From assembly GCF_001612765.1 (NCBI RefSeq), contig NZ_BDBB01000004.1, forward strand, positions 1-64,000: a stretch of 64,000 bases of DNA, given 5' to 3'. The first letter of the stretch is position 1. The number at the start of each line of letters is the position of its first letter. A program made the position numbers and the translations under genes. This document shows positions 18,565 through 27,829 of the stretch, one piece after another. A model generated the notes under the pieces. That model did not search any database. It was given only the letters and a program-made list of their open reading frames with translations, and was not told the DNA's origin. The DNA comes from Nocardia arthritidis NBRC 100137. GTDB lineage: Bacteria > Actinomycetota > Actinomycetes > Mycobacteriales > Mycobacteriaceae.

Positions 18565-18575
18565 GCGCCGACCGC

Positions 18576-18923
18576 TCAGCCGTGGAGCCGGTGCCACCAG
18601 CGCGTCTTCTCCCGGCGTCGGGGTCCGGCGTTCCAGTCGATGCCCGCGGCAGCCGCGAAGGCCGCCGCATCGGCGAACGTCGTCGTCTTCGGGTGCGTGC
18701 GAGCCCACGCCGTGAAGCGTGCGGTGAAGTCGCCCTCACACGCGTGCGCCAGCAGCGGGAAACGACGCGCCACCTCACCGGCGCGCTTGTAGAGCAAGGC
18801 GTCCGCCGCCGCGCCGACGGCATCCGCATCGAATCCCGCGGGTACCGCCGCCCCCGCCACCAGTGCCCGCACCAGCGCCGCTTGCCGCTCGGCGAGAGTT
18901 GGGTGCTCCGGCAGGGAAGTCAC
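18576..18923 (-). CDS. SCO6045-like small partner protein of the MNIO enzyme
   Basis: A helical protein of 115 residues starting TSLPEHPTLAERQAALVRAL and ending RRREKTRWWHRLHG. It resembles the Streptomyces SCO6045-type domain that is often coded next to DUF692 proteins. It starts with GTG at 18923 and overlaps the MNIO stop by four bases (GTGA), so the two are translationally coupled. MNIO enzymes usually need a partner that presents the substrate peptide (MbnC for MbnB); this protein is in the right place for that role, which is inferred. Confidence 0.75.
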   Translation of the reverse strand: MTSLPEHPTLAERQAALVRALVAGAAVPAGFDADAVGAAADALLYKRAGEVARRFPLLAHACEGDFTARFTAWARTHPKTTTFADAAAFAAAAGIDWNAGPRRREKTRWWHRLHG

Positions 18924-19792
18924 GCCGGTTCCGCTCTGGCGCCGGTTGTGACCGGCGGCCGCGCGACGGCTGCGGCGATGGCGTCCAGTTCGTCGAGCAA
19001 CTCGGCGGCGGGTGGATAGTTGCCGTCGCGCTCCAACATCATCGGCGCCGGATGCCGGGCGGTGAATTCCGCGACCAGCGCGAGAACTTCGGCGGGCAGC
19101 GGATCGGTGTGCGTGTCGTGGTAGCGGCCGCCGGATTCGTGACCGCCCGCGACGTGGCAGTAGGCCACGTGTTCGGCGGGCAGGCGCAGGAGCTCGGTGA
19201 GGGGGTCGCGACCCCGGTTGCGGGCGTTCGCGTAGACATTGGCCAGATCCAGCAGCAGCAACACGCCGGTACGGTCGACGAGTTCGGCCAGGAATTCCCC
19301 TTCGGAGTACTCGTCGTCGGGCCAGTCGAACAGTGCGGCGATGTTCTCCAGGGCGAGGGGGACCTCCAGCGCCGCCCGGGTGCGGGCGATATTGCCGGTG
19401 AGTGCGTCGAGCGCTTCCCTGGTACGCGGTATCGGCAGGAGATGGCCGGCTTCCAGCCCGCCCGCGCGGACGAACGCGACGTGCTCACTCACCAGCGGAG
19501 CCTCGACGGCCGCCGCGCAGGCCGCCAAGTGCTCGACGCGATGGCCTGCCACCGGTTCGGCGCCACCGAGCGACAGCGAAATGCCGTGCGGCACCACGGC
19601 GACGCCTCGCGCGCGCAGAGCGGCCAGCTCCTCGGGCACGGCCGGCTGCCCGGCGCGGTGGCGGTCCCGGGGCAACGATTCGGCGATGACCTCGCAGAAC
19701 CCGAGCCCCGTCAAGGTGGCTATGACCCCGCAGATCTCCGGCCGCCAGCCGATACCGAGCGCCCCCGGCGGCAGCGGTCCGGACTCATCCAC
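18920..19792 (-). CDS. MNIO-family (DUF692) multinuclear iron enzyme
   Basis: A TIM-barrel protein of 290 residues of the DUF692 family, whose studied members MbnB, TglH and BufB use two or three iron ions to oxidise cysteines in peptides. The expected metal ligands are visible: HGISLSLGG, APLVSEHVAFV, PLALENIAALF, LLLDLANVYANARN, YCHVAGGHESGG, YHDTHTDPLP and MMLERDGNYPP. The GTG at 19792 overlaps the end of the upstream gene by eight bases; the longer frame upstream only reads the Gly/Cys tail of that gene out of frame. It forms one operon with the membrane protein before it and the small protein after it. Its substrate is probably the Gly/Cys tail of that membrane protein. Confidence 0.88.
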   Translation of the reverse strand: MDESGPLPPGALGIGWRPEICGVIATLTGLGFCEVIAESLPRDRHRAGQPAVPEELAALRARGVAVVPHGISLSLGGAEPVAGHRVEHLAACAAAVEAPLVSEHVAFVRAGGLEAGHLLPIPRTREALDALTGNIARTRAALEVPLALENIAALFDWPDDEYSEGEFLAELVDRTGVLLLLDLANVYANARNRGRDPLTELLRLPAEHVAYCHVAGGHESGGRYHDTHTDPLPAEVLALVAEFTARHPAPMMLERDGNYPPAAELLDELDAIAAAVARPPVTTGARAEPA

Positions 19793-20705
19793 CGCAACCG
19801 CCGCAGCCCCCGCCACACCCGCTTCCGCAGCCGCCCCCGTCTCCGCCGCCGCTGTCGCCGCCCCCGTCACCGCCGCCGGACGCGCTGGGCGGCACGACTG
19901 CCTGGGCAAGGCCGGGATCCAGCGCGATCAGCGCGCCGATACCGAAAACGGCGGCCGCGAGCGCCGCGCTCTCGGCGCCATAGGTCGCGTAGGACGGTGA
20001 ATAGCTCGGCCCCAGGTGCCGGTTGCGCTCGGCCGCGGCGTCCCTGGCGCGGATACCGAGCGCGGTCAGCCGAGGCTTTCGTACCACCAGCCAGTAACCG
20101 AATGCCTGCGCGATCACCAGCACCACCAGCACGCCGACCGGGTTTGCGTGCGATGCGCCCGCGATGACTCGCACCACACCGAGTGCGCCGGTGACCAGGA
20201 GCGGCATACCCGCGTCGCGCAGCCCGTGACGCACGGCGGGCCCAGGGAAGTAGCCGAGGTCCACCATCCTGGCGCGCAGCGCGTCGAGGGCGGCGGGCGA
20301 TCCGCCCACAATCGCCCCCACGTTCTTGCGCGCACCCGTCGCCAGCCGGTCGTACACCGACACGGTGAACGGATCCAGCTGCGCCCGCTCCTGCGCCGTG
20401 AGGGCGCGGACGGTCGCGGCCCCCGAATCGATCGCGTCGAGAGCGCGCAGTCGCGCCATCGCCGCCAATGCGGCGTTCTGGTCGCCGAACAGCAGCCCCA
20501 CCTCGGGTGAGGCCAACTCCGCGCCCGGCGCGGCGATCGCGTCGGCGTCCGGATCCGCGCCCGTGACCCGTGACCGCAGCCAGATCCCGGCGATCACCGC
20601 GATCAGCACCAGCGGCAAGTAGATGGCCAGGAACTGCGGCCCGGAGATCCCCCAGGTATCACCGGCCGCGACGAGCCCGTCCGAGTCCACCCCGATTACA
20701 TTCAT
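19785..20705 (-). CDS. TIGR04222-type membrane protein with Gly/Cys-rich tail
   Basis: A protein of 306 residues with one transmembrane helix near the N-terminus (QFLAIYLPLVLIAVIAGIWL), a soluble middle part, and two to three further helices. The last 33 residues are only Gly, Asp, Ser, Ala and Cys, ending GGGCGSGCGGGCGGCGG. This fits the TIGR04222 group of actinobacterial membrane proteins. The start is the ATG at 20703-20705 with GAGG upstream. The gene comes first in the operon and its stop lies inside the start region of the MNIO gene. The four cysteines between glycines are the likely target of that enzyme. What the modified tail does (metal binding or an activity outside the cell) is unknown. 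Confidence 0.82.
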   Translation of the reverse strand: MNVIGVDSDGLVAAGDTWGISGPQFLAIYLPLVLIAVIAGIWLRSRVTGADPDADAIAAPGAELASPEVGLLFGDQNAALAAMARLRALDAIDSGAATVRALTAQERAQLDPFTVSVYDRLATGARKNVGAIVGGSPAALDALRARMVDLGYFPGPAVRHGLRDAGMPLLVTGALGVVRVIAGASHANPVGVLVVLVIAQAFGYWLVVRKPRLTALGIRARDAAAERNRHLGPSYSPSYATYGAESAALAAAVFGIGALIALDPGLAQAVVPPSASGGGDGGGDSGGGDGGGCGSGCGGGCGGCGG

Positions 20706-20854
20706 CTTCCACCTCGGAATCGGTCCAACCTGCACTCAGTATCGGGCCGCGGGGGTCCGCACGCCATGGCGAATCGCCGTGGCGCGCATATGTCGCCGAG
20801 TATCGCCTCGGCGCTCCCCTGGATGATTCGCGAGGGGAGCGGGCGGGACCCGGC

Positions 20855-22081
20855 TCACTTCCTACGGGCGAGGCCGAGTTGCTCGGAGACCATCAGGGCG
20901 ACTTCGGTCTCCAGCCGGTTCACCGTCAGGGGGTGGCCGAGTACTTCTTCGGCCTTGCGTATCCGGTAGTGAACGGTGTTCTTGTGGACGTGCATGCGCG
21001 CGGCGGCGTCGGTGAGGCTGCCGCGGGCTTCCAGATAGGTCTGCACCGTCTCGCGAAGCCGCGCGGTAGTCTCGTCGTCGCCCATGAGGTCACCGAGCAC
21101 CCGGTGCACCCACGCTCGCGTATCGGGCAGCCGGTCGATCAGCAAACTCGCCAGCGCCACTCGGGAATGCAAGGTCAGCGGGCGGGCGGGATCGGCGATC
21201 AACGCGAGGTTGCGCGCGCGCTGGGCATCGCGGAAGGTCTGGCGGAAGCCGGCCAGTCCAGCGCCGGAGTCGCCGATCGCGACGCGAAGACCCGGCCTCC
21301 GGCGCAGGTCTCGCTCCAGCCGTTCGGCATCGAGTGACGGTTTGCCGACGGACGATATCCATGCCCAGCAGTTCTGCTCGTCGACCAGGACCGTCAGCGG
21401 GTGCTTCCCGGTCGCGGCGGTGAGCATCTCGGCTCCCGCGCGCAGCAAGTCGATCGCTGACCCGACGGGCTCGCGCACCCAGACGATGGCGGCCATATGC
21501 CATCCCCGCAACGACGCGGCGAGCATTTGCTCGGCGGAGGCCAAGTCGAGATCCTCGGTGTCGAGCACGGCGCGGATCTGTGCCGCGCGCGTGCTGTCCG
21601 TGCGTGCGTCCCAGCGCCGGCGTTCGCTCTCGTAGATATCGATGACACCCTCGATGACCTGGTCGATATAACTGTTGACCAGCATGCCGATCCGGCCGGT
21701 GGTCTCCAGGGCGAGATCGGCCGAGGCTTCGGAGCGCCGAAGTGCGGCGATGGTCCGCTGCATGAACATGTGCTCGCCGAGGCGGTACGCCCGCAGCAGG
21801 GCCTCCAAGGACATCCCGTGCTGGGCGAAGCGCCGGGCGTACTCGGCGGCGGCGGGCGGCACGGTGATGTCGTCGCGGGAGATGCTCAGCGTGAGCATGT
21901 CGAGGATCGCGGTGAGGTTGGACGCGGTGCTGGCGACCATCAGGCGCCGCACTTCGTCGTCGTGGCGGAATTCCGGGATCACCTCGCTGAACATCGCGGT
22001 CATCTCGGCGGTCAGGCGGTCGACCTCGGCTTTGACGCGTCCGGCGACATCGCGGATGGTTTCGTCCACGTCAACGCTCAT
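20855..22081 (-). CDS. PucR/CdaR-type transcriptional regulator
   Basis: A protein of 408 residues with a helical N-terminal part resembling the RsbRD-like domain of such regulators, a GGDEF-like middle region, and the C-terminal PucR helix-turn-helix (TYLEARGSLTDAAARMHVHK followed by NTVHYRIRKAEEVLG). I chose the ATG at 22079-22081 (MSVDVDET); the frame is open further upstream, but that would cross the divergent promoter. It is divergent from an acyl-CoA synthetase operon with 170 bases between, which suggests it controls that operon. The signal is unknown. Confidence 0.87.
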   Translation of the reverse strand: MSVDVDETIRDVAGRVKAEVDRLTAEMTAMFSEVIPEFRHDDEVRRLMVASTASNLTAILDMLTLSISRDDITVPPAAAEYARRFAQHGMSLEALLRAYRLGEHMFMQRTIAALRRSEASADLALETTGRIGMLVNSYIDQVIEGVIDIYESERRRWDARTDSTRAAQIRAVLDTEDLDLASAEQMLAASLRGWHMAAIVWVREPVGSAIDLLRAGAEMLTAATGKHPLTVLVDEQNCWAWISSVGKPSLDAERLERDLRRRPGLRVAIGDSGAGLAGFRQTFRDAQRARNLALIADPARPLTLHSRVALASLLIDRLPDTRAWVHRVLGDLMGDDETTARLRETVQTYLEARGSLTDAAARMHVHKNTVHYRIRKAEEVLGHPLTVNRLETEVALMVSEQLGLARRK

Positions 22082-22251
22082 GCCGGGACCGTACCGGAAC
22101 TCGCGCGGCGGTTCCGACGCATTCCGCATCCTTTTGTGCCGCCGGTACAAAGCCGGACGGAAACACTGGGATGCGGGCCCGTAGCCGGGTGCGGGCACCG
22201 CACCTACCTTGGAAATGTAATTCCCGTCACACCTGATCATCTGGGGAAATA

Positions 22252-23718
22252 GTGCAGCACGTCGTAGAAATGCCGGAGGTCCGGGCGACATGGAATCCGT
22301 CCGGTCCCTGCGTCGCGGACGACCGCGAACAACTGGACAATCAGACTTTCGCGAATCGGGTATGCGCGGCCGCCGCTGCGCTGTCCGCGAACGGAGTCGG
22401 CGAAGGCGATGTGGTGGCCCTCGTCTTGCCTAATCGTGTCGAATTCGTCGTCATTCTGTTCGCGGCGTGGCGGCTCGGCGCCGCGGTCACGCCGGTGAAG
22501 CCGGATTCCACTTTCGAGGAGGCGCGCTATCAGATCGAGGACTGCCGGGCGAAGGTGGTCGTCACCGAAGGCGGGCGCGGAGTGGGAACGCTCGATGTCG
22601 CCGAGGTGGCCGGCCCGGGCCGCGAGGTCACCGTGGCCGAACCGGCGTCCGTCGACCCGGGTGCTCCTGCGCTGATCATCTACACCAGCGGCACCACCGG
22701 CCAGCCGAAGGGGGTGGTTCTCGACCACGCCAACATCGCCGCGATGTGCGAGATGCTCGTCGAGGCACTGGCATTGGACGACACCGACCACAGCCTGCTG
22801 ACCTTGCCGCTGTTCCACGTCAACGGAATCGTCGTCGGCATCCTGTCGCCGCTGCTCGCAGGCGGCCGCGCCACGATCGCGGGCCGCTTCTCCGCCTCGG
22901 CGTTCTTCGGCATCGTGAAAAGCGTTCGGCCCACGTATTTTTCGGCCGTACCCGCCATCTACGCGATGCTGGTCGCACAGCCGGCGAACTCGACGCCGGA
23001 CACCTCGTCGTTGCGCCGCGTGATCTGCGGGGCCGCGCCCATGCCCGCGGAATTGATCGCGCGATTCGAAACCCGTTTCGGTGTACCGATCGTCGAAGGC
23101 TACGGATTGTCGGAAGGCACCTGTGCCTCGACACTGAATCCGCCGGGCGGGCCGCGCAAACCGGGAACGGTGGGGCTGCCGCTGCCGGGGCAGACCGTCG
23201 CGATCATGGACGCCGAAGGAGCGATCGTGGCCGCCGGCACGAGCGGGGAAGTGGTCATCCGCGGCGCCAACGTGATGCGCGGCTATCTCGGCAGGCCGGA
23301 GGCGACCGCCCGGACGGTGGTCGACGGCTGGCTGCACACCGGGGATGTCGGCTACTTCGACGAGGACGGATACCTGATCCTGGTCGACCGGATCAAGGAC
23401 ATGATCATCCGGGGCGGCGAGAACATCTACCCCAAAGAGGTCGAAAACGTCCTGCACGCCCATCCCGCGGTCTTGGAGGCCGCCGTGGTCGGCGCTCCCG
23501 ATCCGGTCCTCGGGGAAGTCCCGGTCGCCCATGTGGTGACGATGCCCGGCGAGCGGGTCGGTGCCGAACATCTCCTCGAGCACTGCCGCAGGTCCCTGGC
23601 GCGCGCGAAGGTACCGGTGTCGATCGAACTCACCGAGGAACTACCTCGGAATCCGGTCGGAAAAATCGACAAACGCAAACTCCGCGCGCTCGTCGCCGAC
23701 ACGATCGCCACCACATAG
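22252..23718 (+). CDS. AMP-dependent acyl-CoA synthetase
   Basis: A CoA ligase of 488 residues that activates a carboxylic acid through an acyl-adenylate. The ATP-binding block IIYTSGTTGQPKGVVLDH, the motif GYGLSEGTC, the GWLHTGDVGYFDEDGYL block with the hinge DRIKDMIIRGGENIYP, and the catalytic Lys in PRNPVGKIDKR are all present. It starts with GTG at 22252 behind GGGGAAA. It heads a three-gene plus-strand operon with a DUF3556 membrane protein and an FAD oxidoreductase. The size and motifs fit medium- or long-chain or aromatic acids; the substrate cannot be read. Confidence 0.92.
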   Translation: MQHVVEMPEVRATWNPSGPCVADDREQLDNQTFANRVCAAAAALSANGVGEGDVVALVLPNRVEFVVILFAAWRLGAAVTPVKPDSTFEEARYQIEDCRAKVVVTEGGRGVGTLDVAEVAGPGREVTVAEPASVDPGAPALIIYTSGTTGQPKGVVLDHANIAAMCEMLVEALALDDTDHSLLTLPLFHVNGIVVGILSPLLAGGRATIAGRFSASAFFGIVKSVRPTYFSAVPAIYAMLVAQPANSTPDTSSLRRVICGAAPMPAELIARFETRFGVPIVEGYGLSEGTCASTLNPPGGPRKPGTVGLPLPGQTVAIMDAEGAIVAAGTSGEVVIRGANVMRGYLGRPEATARTVVDGWLHTGDVGYFDEDGYLILVDRIKDMIIRGGENIYPKEVENVLHAHPAVLEAAVVGAPDPVLGEVPVAHVVTMPGERVGAEHLLEHCRRSLARAKVPVSIELTEELPRNPVGKIDKRKLRALVADTIATT

Positions 23719-23816
23719 ACATTCTCCGCTCGGTGCCGAGCGGAAATCCATGATCCGAAACGAAATCGTCCGGGTCCTCGTATGCGCTCGATTCATCGGA
23801 TGAGAAAGGCCGAACA

Positions 23817-25637
23817 ATGGGATTCAAAACAGCGGATTTTCCGCCCGTCGATGTGACGACATTCCTCGACCAACCGTTGCGGGAGCGGATGCGAACGCTC
23901 GCCCTGCACTGGGCCGAATACGGCTTCGGCACGCCGAAGATGATCCATACGATCTATCTGCTCAAGGTGCTGCTGGTCTCGGTGCTGGGCGGGGTCGCCG
24001 TGGCCACCTGGAGTTCCGGCGTCGGGCCGTTCTGGGATGTCTCGGCATGGTGGAACGAGCCGGTCGTCTATCAGAAGCTCGTGCTGTGGACCGTCCTGAT
24101 CGAAGCGATCGGCATCGCCGGGTCGTGGGGGCCGCTCGCGGGCAAGTTCAAGCCCATGACCGGAGGCATCCTGTTCTACGCGCGCCCCGGCACGATCCGC
24201 CTGCGGCCGTGGCGGCGGGTGCCGTTCACCAGTGGTGACACCCGCACGGTGATCGACGTGCTGCTGTACCTGGCGTTCCTGGCGACGTTGCTGGCAGCGA
24301 TCGTGCTGCCCGGCGTACCGAGCGCTTCGCTCAGCGCGGTGCTGCCCGAGAACACCTCCGGCTTGGTGAATCCCGCGCTGCTGATCGCTCCGATCGCGCT
24401 GTACGTGCTTTGCGGCCTGCGGGACAAGACGATCTTCCTCGCTGCCCGCGGCGAGCAGTACCTGCCCGCCCTGGTGTTCTTCGCGGCGTTGCCGTTCGTC
24501 GACATGATCATCGCCGCCAAGCTGCTGATCTGCGCGGTATGGATCGGCGCGGGTGTGTCGAAGTTCGGGCGGCACTTCAGCAACGTGGTACCGCCGATGG
24601 TCTCCAACAGTCCCGGCGTGCCCGCCAAGTGGGTCAAGCGGCTGCACTACCGTGACTTCCCCCGGGACATCCGTCCTTCCAAACTCGCCTCGTTCCTGGC
24701 CCATGTCGGCGGCACGACCGTCGAGATCGTCACGCCGCTGGTGCTGCTGTTCTCCACCGACCACCGGCTGACGCTGGCCGGTGTGGTGCTGATGGTGGTC
24801 TTCCACGCGTTCATCACCTCGACGTTCCCGCTGGCGGTGCCGTTGGAGTGGAACGTCCTGTTCGCCTACCTGACCGTGTTCCTGTTTCTGGGCTTCCCCA
24901 ACGGCGGCGGGTACGGCCTCGCTGACATCTCGTCCCCGTGGCTGGCCGTGGTGATCGTCGCGGCGCTGGTGTTCTTCCCGATCCTCGGGAATCTGCGGCC
25001 GGATCTGGTGTCGTTCCTGCCGTCGATGCGCCAGTACGCCGGCAACTGGGCGTCCGCCTTGTGGGCCTTCGCGCCCGGCGCGGAGGAGAAGCTCAACAGC
25101 ATCGGGCACCGTCCCACGCTGAATCAGATCGACCAGTTGAAGGCCATGGGCTACCCGCCCGAGGTCGCGGAGATCACCATGCAGCAGACCATCGCGTGGC
25201 GCTCGATGCACAGCCAAGGGCGTGGACTGTTCTCGCTGCTGTACAAGCACATTCCCGCGATCGACCGGTGGACCGTCCGGGAAGCGGAGTTCGGCTGCAA
25301 TTCGCTGATCGGCTTCAACTTCGGCGACGGCCACCTGCACAACCTGGATCTGATCAAGGCCGTGCAGTCCCGGGTCGGCTTCGCGCCGGGCGAGTGGATC
25401 GTGGTGTGGGTGGAGTCGCAGCCCATCCACCGGGGTATCCAGCGGTATCAGGTCATCGACGCGGCGCTCGGCGTCGTCGAACGCGGCACCTGGCGAGTGC
25501 GCGACGCCGCCGAGACGCAGCCGTGGCTGCCCGACGGCCCGATCCCGCACGAGGTGACCTGGCGGCGCGCGGATTACACGGTGCCGATGCCGCCGGACGA
25601 CCCGACTCGGGTCCTCGCGCCGCAGCCGGTCGGCTGA
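23817..25637 (+). CDS. DUF3556 family multi-pass membrane protein
   Basis: A protein of 606 residues with an N-terminal PPVDVTTFLDQPLRERMR, about nine to ten hydrophobic segments up to residue 400 (for example LLKVLLVSVLGGVAVATW and LAVVIVAALVFFPIL), and a soluble C-terminal part of about 200 residues rich in Trp and His (FNFGDGHLHN). It matches the DUF3556 group found in mycobacteria and nocardiae, for which no function is known. It sits between an acyl-CoA synthetase and an FAD oxidoreductase in one operon, so a role in lipid or isoprenoid change at the membrane is plausible but not shown. The start ATG lies at 23817. Confidence 0.85.
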   Translation: MGFKTADFPPVDVTTFLDQPLRERMRTLALHWAEYGFGTPKMIHTIYLLKVLLVSVLGGVAVATWSSGVGPFWDVSAWWNEPVVYQKLVLWTVLIEAIGIAGSWGPLAGKFKPMTGGILFYARPGTIRLRPWRRVPFTSGDTRTVIDVLLYLAFLATLLAAIVLPGVPSASLSAVLPENTSGLVNPALLIAPIALYVLCGLRDKTIFLAARGEQYLPALVFFAALPFVDMIIAAKLLICAVWIGAGVSKFGRHFSNVVPPMVSNSPGVPAKWVKRLHYRDFPRDIRPSKLASFLAHVGGTTVEIVTPLVLLFSTDHRLTLAGVVLMVVFHAFITSTFPLAVPLEWNVLFAYLTVFLFLGFPNGGGYGLADISSPWLAVVIVAALVFFPILGNLRPDLVSFLPSMRQYAGNWASALWAFAPGAEEKLNSIGHRPTLNQIDQLKAMGYPPEVAEITMQQTIAWRSMHSQGRGLFSLLYKHIPAIDRWTVREAEFGCNSLIGFNFGDGHLHNLDLIKAVQSRVGFAPGEWIVVWVESQPIHRGIQRYQVIDAALGVVERGTWRVRDAAETQPWLPDGPIPHEVTWRRADYTVPMPPDDPTRVLAPQPVG

Positions 25638-25665
25638 GGCCCTCGCACGGACAGGAGAGCGATAT

Positions 25666-27093
25666 ATGAGCACCGCAGTCGTGGTCGGCAGCGGCCCCAA
25701 CGGCTTGGCCGCGGCCATCACGTTGGCCAGGGTCGGACTGGACGTCACCGTGCTGGAGGCCGCCGACGAGATCGGGGGCGGCACCCGCACCAGCGAGGCG
25801 CTCGTGCCCGGGCTGCTGCACGACCACTGCTCGGCCATCCACCCGATGGCGGTCGGCTCTCCCTTCCTGCGCGGCCTGGACCTGGAACGCTACGGATTGT
25901 CCTGGGCATGGCCGGAGATCGACTGCGTTCATCCGCTCGACGACGGCAGCGCGGGCGTGCTGCTGCGCTCGGTCACCCAGACCGCCGCCGGTCTCGGCGG
26001 GGACGGCCGGGCGTGGCGGGTGCTGTTCGAACGGCCGGTGGCAGGCTACGACCGGATGAGCGCCGACATCATGCGGCCACTGCTGCGCCTGCCGCGCCAT
26101 CCGATCCGGCTGGCCCGCTTCGGGATTCCTGCCCTGGCACCGGCCACGCTGCTGGCCGGGCTGTTCCGTACCGAGCAGGCCAGGGGACTGTTCGGCGGCG
26201 TCGCCGCGCATGCCTTCCACCCGCTGCATCGGCCGCTCAGCGCCAGCATCGGCCTGGGCATCCTCACCGCGGGCCACGCTTACGGCTGGGCGGTCGCCGC
26301 CGGTGGATCGCAACGCATCACCGAAGCCATGGCCGCGGTGCTGAGTGACCTCGGCGGGAAGATCGAAACGGGTGTCCACGTGCGGTCGGTGTCCGATCTG
26401 CCGTCGGCGGCACTGACGATGTGGGATCTGACGCCGACCGCGGTCGCGGACATCCTCGGTGAGCGCCTGCCCCCTCGGGTCGGGAAGTCCTACCGCGCGT
26501 TCCGATACGGACCGGGCGCGTTCAAGGTCGACTTCGCCGTGCACGATGGCGTGCCGTGGACGGCGGAGGCGGCTCGACAGGCGGGAACGGTGCATCTCGG
26601 CGGCACGTTCGCCGAGATCGCCGCCACCGAACGTGAGATCCACGCCGGACGCATGCCCGAGCGCCCGTTCGTTCTGGTAGGCCAGCAGTACCTTGCCGAT
26701 CCGCAACGGTCGGTCGGCGACATCCATCCGATCTGGGCATATGCCCACGTGCCGCACGGCTATTCCGGCGACGCGACAGCGGCGATCACCGCCCAGATCG
26801 AACGCTTCGCCCCGGGTTTCCGTGACCGCGTAGCCGGGATCAGCGTGCGCAGCGCGGCGGGATTCGCCGAATACAACCCCAACTACGTGGGCGGCAACAT
26901 CATGACCGGGGCGAAAGACATTCCGCAGTTGCTGTTCGGTCCTCGAAAGACTCTGCAACCCTATGACGTCGGCCTGCCGGGTCACTATCTCTGCTCCGCG
27001 GCCACACCGCCGGGCCCCGGCGCGCACGGCATGTGCGGGGCGAACGCCGCCCGTCGCGCTCTCCGGCAAGCGGGCATTCCAGAGCCGTCCTAG
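25666..27093 (+). CDS. Phytoene-dehydrogenase-like FAD oxidoreductase
   Basis: A flavoprotein of 475 residues. The N-terminal VVVGSGPNGLAAAITLARVG and VTVLEAADEIGGGTRT are the FAD-binding dinucleotide fold of the phytoene desaturase/CrtI-like group, and the C-terminal SAATPPGPGAHGMCGANAAR is the closing FAD motif. The ATG at 25666 has AGGAGAG upstream, and the gap to the previous gene is 28 bases, so it ends the operon begun by the acyl-CoA synthetase. It probably oxidises or saturates a lipid or isoprenoid made or carried by its neighbours. The real substrate is unknown. Confidence 0.9.
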   Translation: MSTAVVVGSGPNGLAAAITLARVGLDVTVLEAADEIGGGTRTSEALVPGLLHDHCSAIHPMAVGSPFLRGLDLERYGLSWAWPEIDCVHPLDDGSAGVLLRSVTQTAAGLGGDGRAWRVLFERPVAGYDRMSADIMRPLLRLPRHPIRLARFGIPALAPATLLAGLFRTEQARGLFGGVAAHAFHPLHRPLSASIGLGILTAGHAYGWAVAAGGSQRITEAMAAVLSDLGGKIETGVHVRSVSDLPSAALTMWDLTPTAVADILGERLPPRVGKSYRAFRYGPGAFKVDFAVHDGVPWTAEAARQAGTVHLGGTFAEIAATEREIHAGRMPERPFVLVGQQYLADPQRSVGDIHPIWAYAHVPHGYSGDATAAITAQIERFAPGFRDRVAGISVRSAAGFAEYNPNYVGGNIMTGAKDIPQLLFGPRKTLQPYDVGLPGHYLCSAATPPGPGAHGMCGANAARRALRQAGIPEPS

Positions 27094-27256
27094 CGTCGCG
27101 CGCGCCGGGCGGGTCGAAGCGGGCGGTACCGCCGGCCGGTCACTCTGTGGCCGGCCGGTTCCCTGTGGGAACGCCAGGGCACTCGATCATCATGGATGCT
27201 GACGACACGACGCCGAGCAACGCATCTGATTCCTGTCGGGAGCACCATAGATCGGC

Positions 27257-27829
27257 ATGGACATCGAACCGCCCTCCACACTCGCACCGGGCGTCGGACC
27301 ACCGCAACGCATCGAAGTGGAAGAACTGCTGTTGCGGCGGTGGCAGCCGGAGGATCTGCTGCCGCGGCTCGAGGCGATCAACGCGTCGTTCGACGAGATC
27401 CACCTCTGGATGGACTGGCTGCCCGAACCGGCAACGCTGGAGAGCCAACGCGCTTTCGGCCGGGAAACGGACGCGAGCTGGCCGAGCGCCGCCGGAGGGT
27501 TCAACTTCGGCATCTTCGACGCCGACGGCAACGTACTCGGCGCGATCGGTCTGCACGACCGGCTCGGTTCAGGAGCCGTCGAGATCGGTTACTGGTGTCA
27601 CACCGCGCACTCCGGCCGGGGAGTGATCACGCGGAGCGCGGCCGCCCTGACCCGTATCGCGTTGGCCCTGCCCGGTGTCGACCGTGTCGAGATCCATTGC
27701 GACGAGGCCAATATCCGCAGTGCCGCGGTCGCCCGGCGGCTCGGCTACCGGCTGGATCGGATCGAGCCACGGGAAAGGACTGCGCCCGCGGAGTCCGGTC
27801 GCGGAATGTACTGGGTCATGCGGCGGTGA
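27257..27829 (+). CDS. GNAT-family N-acetyltransferase (RimJ/RimL type)
   Basis: A protein of 190 residues of the acetyltransferase superfamily. It has the RimJ/RimL layout: LLLRRWQPEDLLPRLEAI near the N-terminus, GAIGLHDRLGSGAVEIGYWCH in the middle, the acetyl-CoA region HSGRGVITRSAAALTRIAL, and EIHCDEANIRSAAVARRLGY near the end, where the Asn-x-x-Ser is typical. It would acetylate an amine, perhaps the N-terminus of a protein or a small molecule. It stands alone. Confidence 0.88.
   Translation: MDIEPPSTLAPGVGPPQRIEVEELLLRRWQPEDLLPRLEAINASFDEIHLWMDWLPEPATLESQRAFGRETDASWPSAAGGFNFGIFDADGNVLGAIGLHDRLGSGAVEIGYWCHTAHSGRGVITRSAAALTRIALALPGVDRVEIHCDEANIRSAAVARRLGYRLDRIEPRERTAPAESGRGMYWVMRR

Noticed and set aside
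18920..19909. Longer MNIO protein starting at 19909
   Set aside because: The extra 39 residues are the Gly/Cys tail of the upstream gene read out of frame (Ala/Thr/Glu repeats), and family members start close to the block ALGIGWRPE.
22237..23583. A 448-residue minus-strand frame opposite the acyl-CoA synthetase
   Set aside because: It is rich in Arg, His and Asp as expected for antisense of GC-rich coding DNA; the plus strand carries clear ligase motifs.
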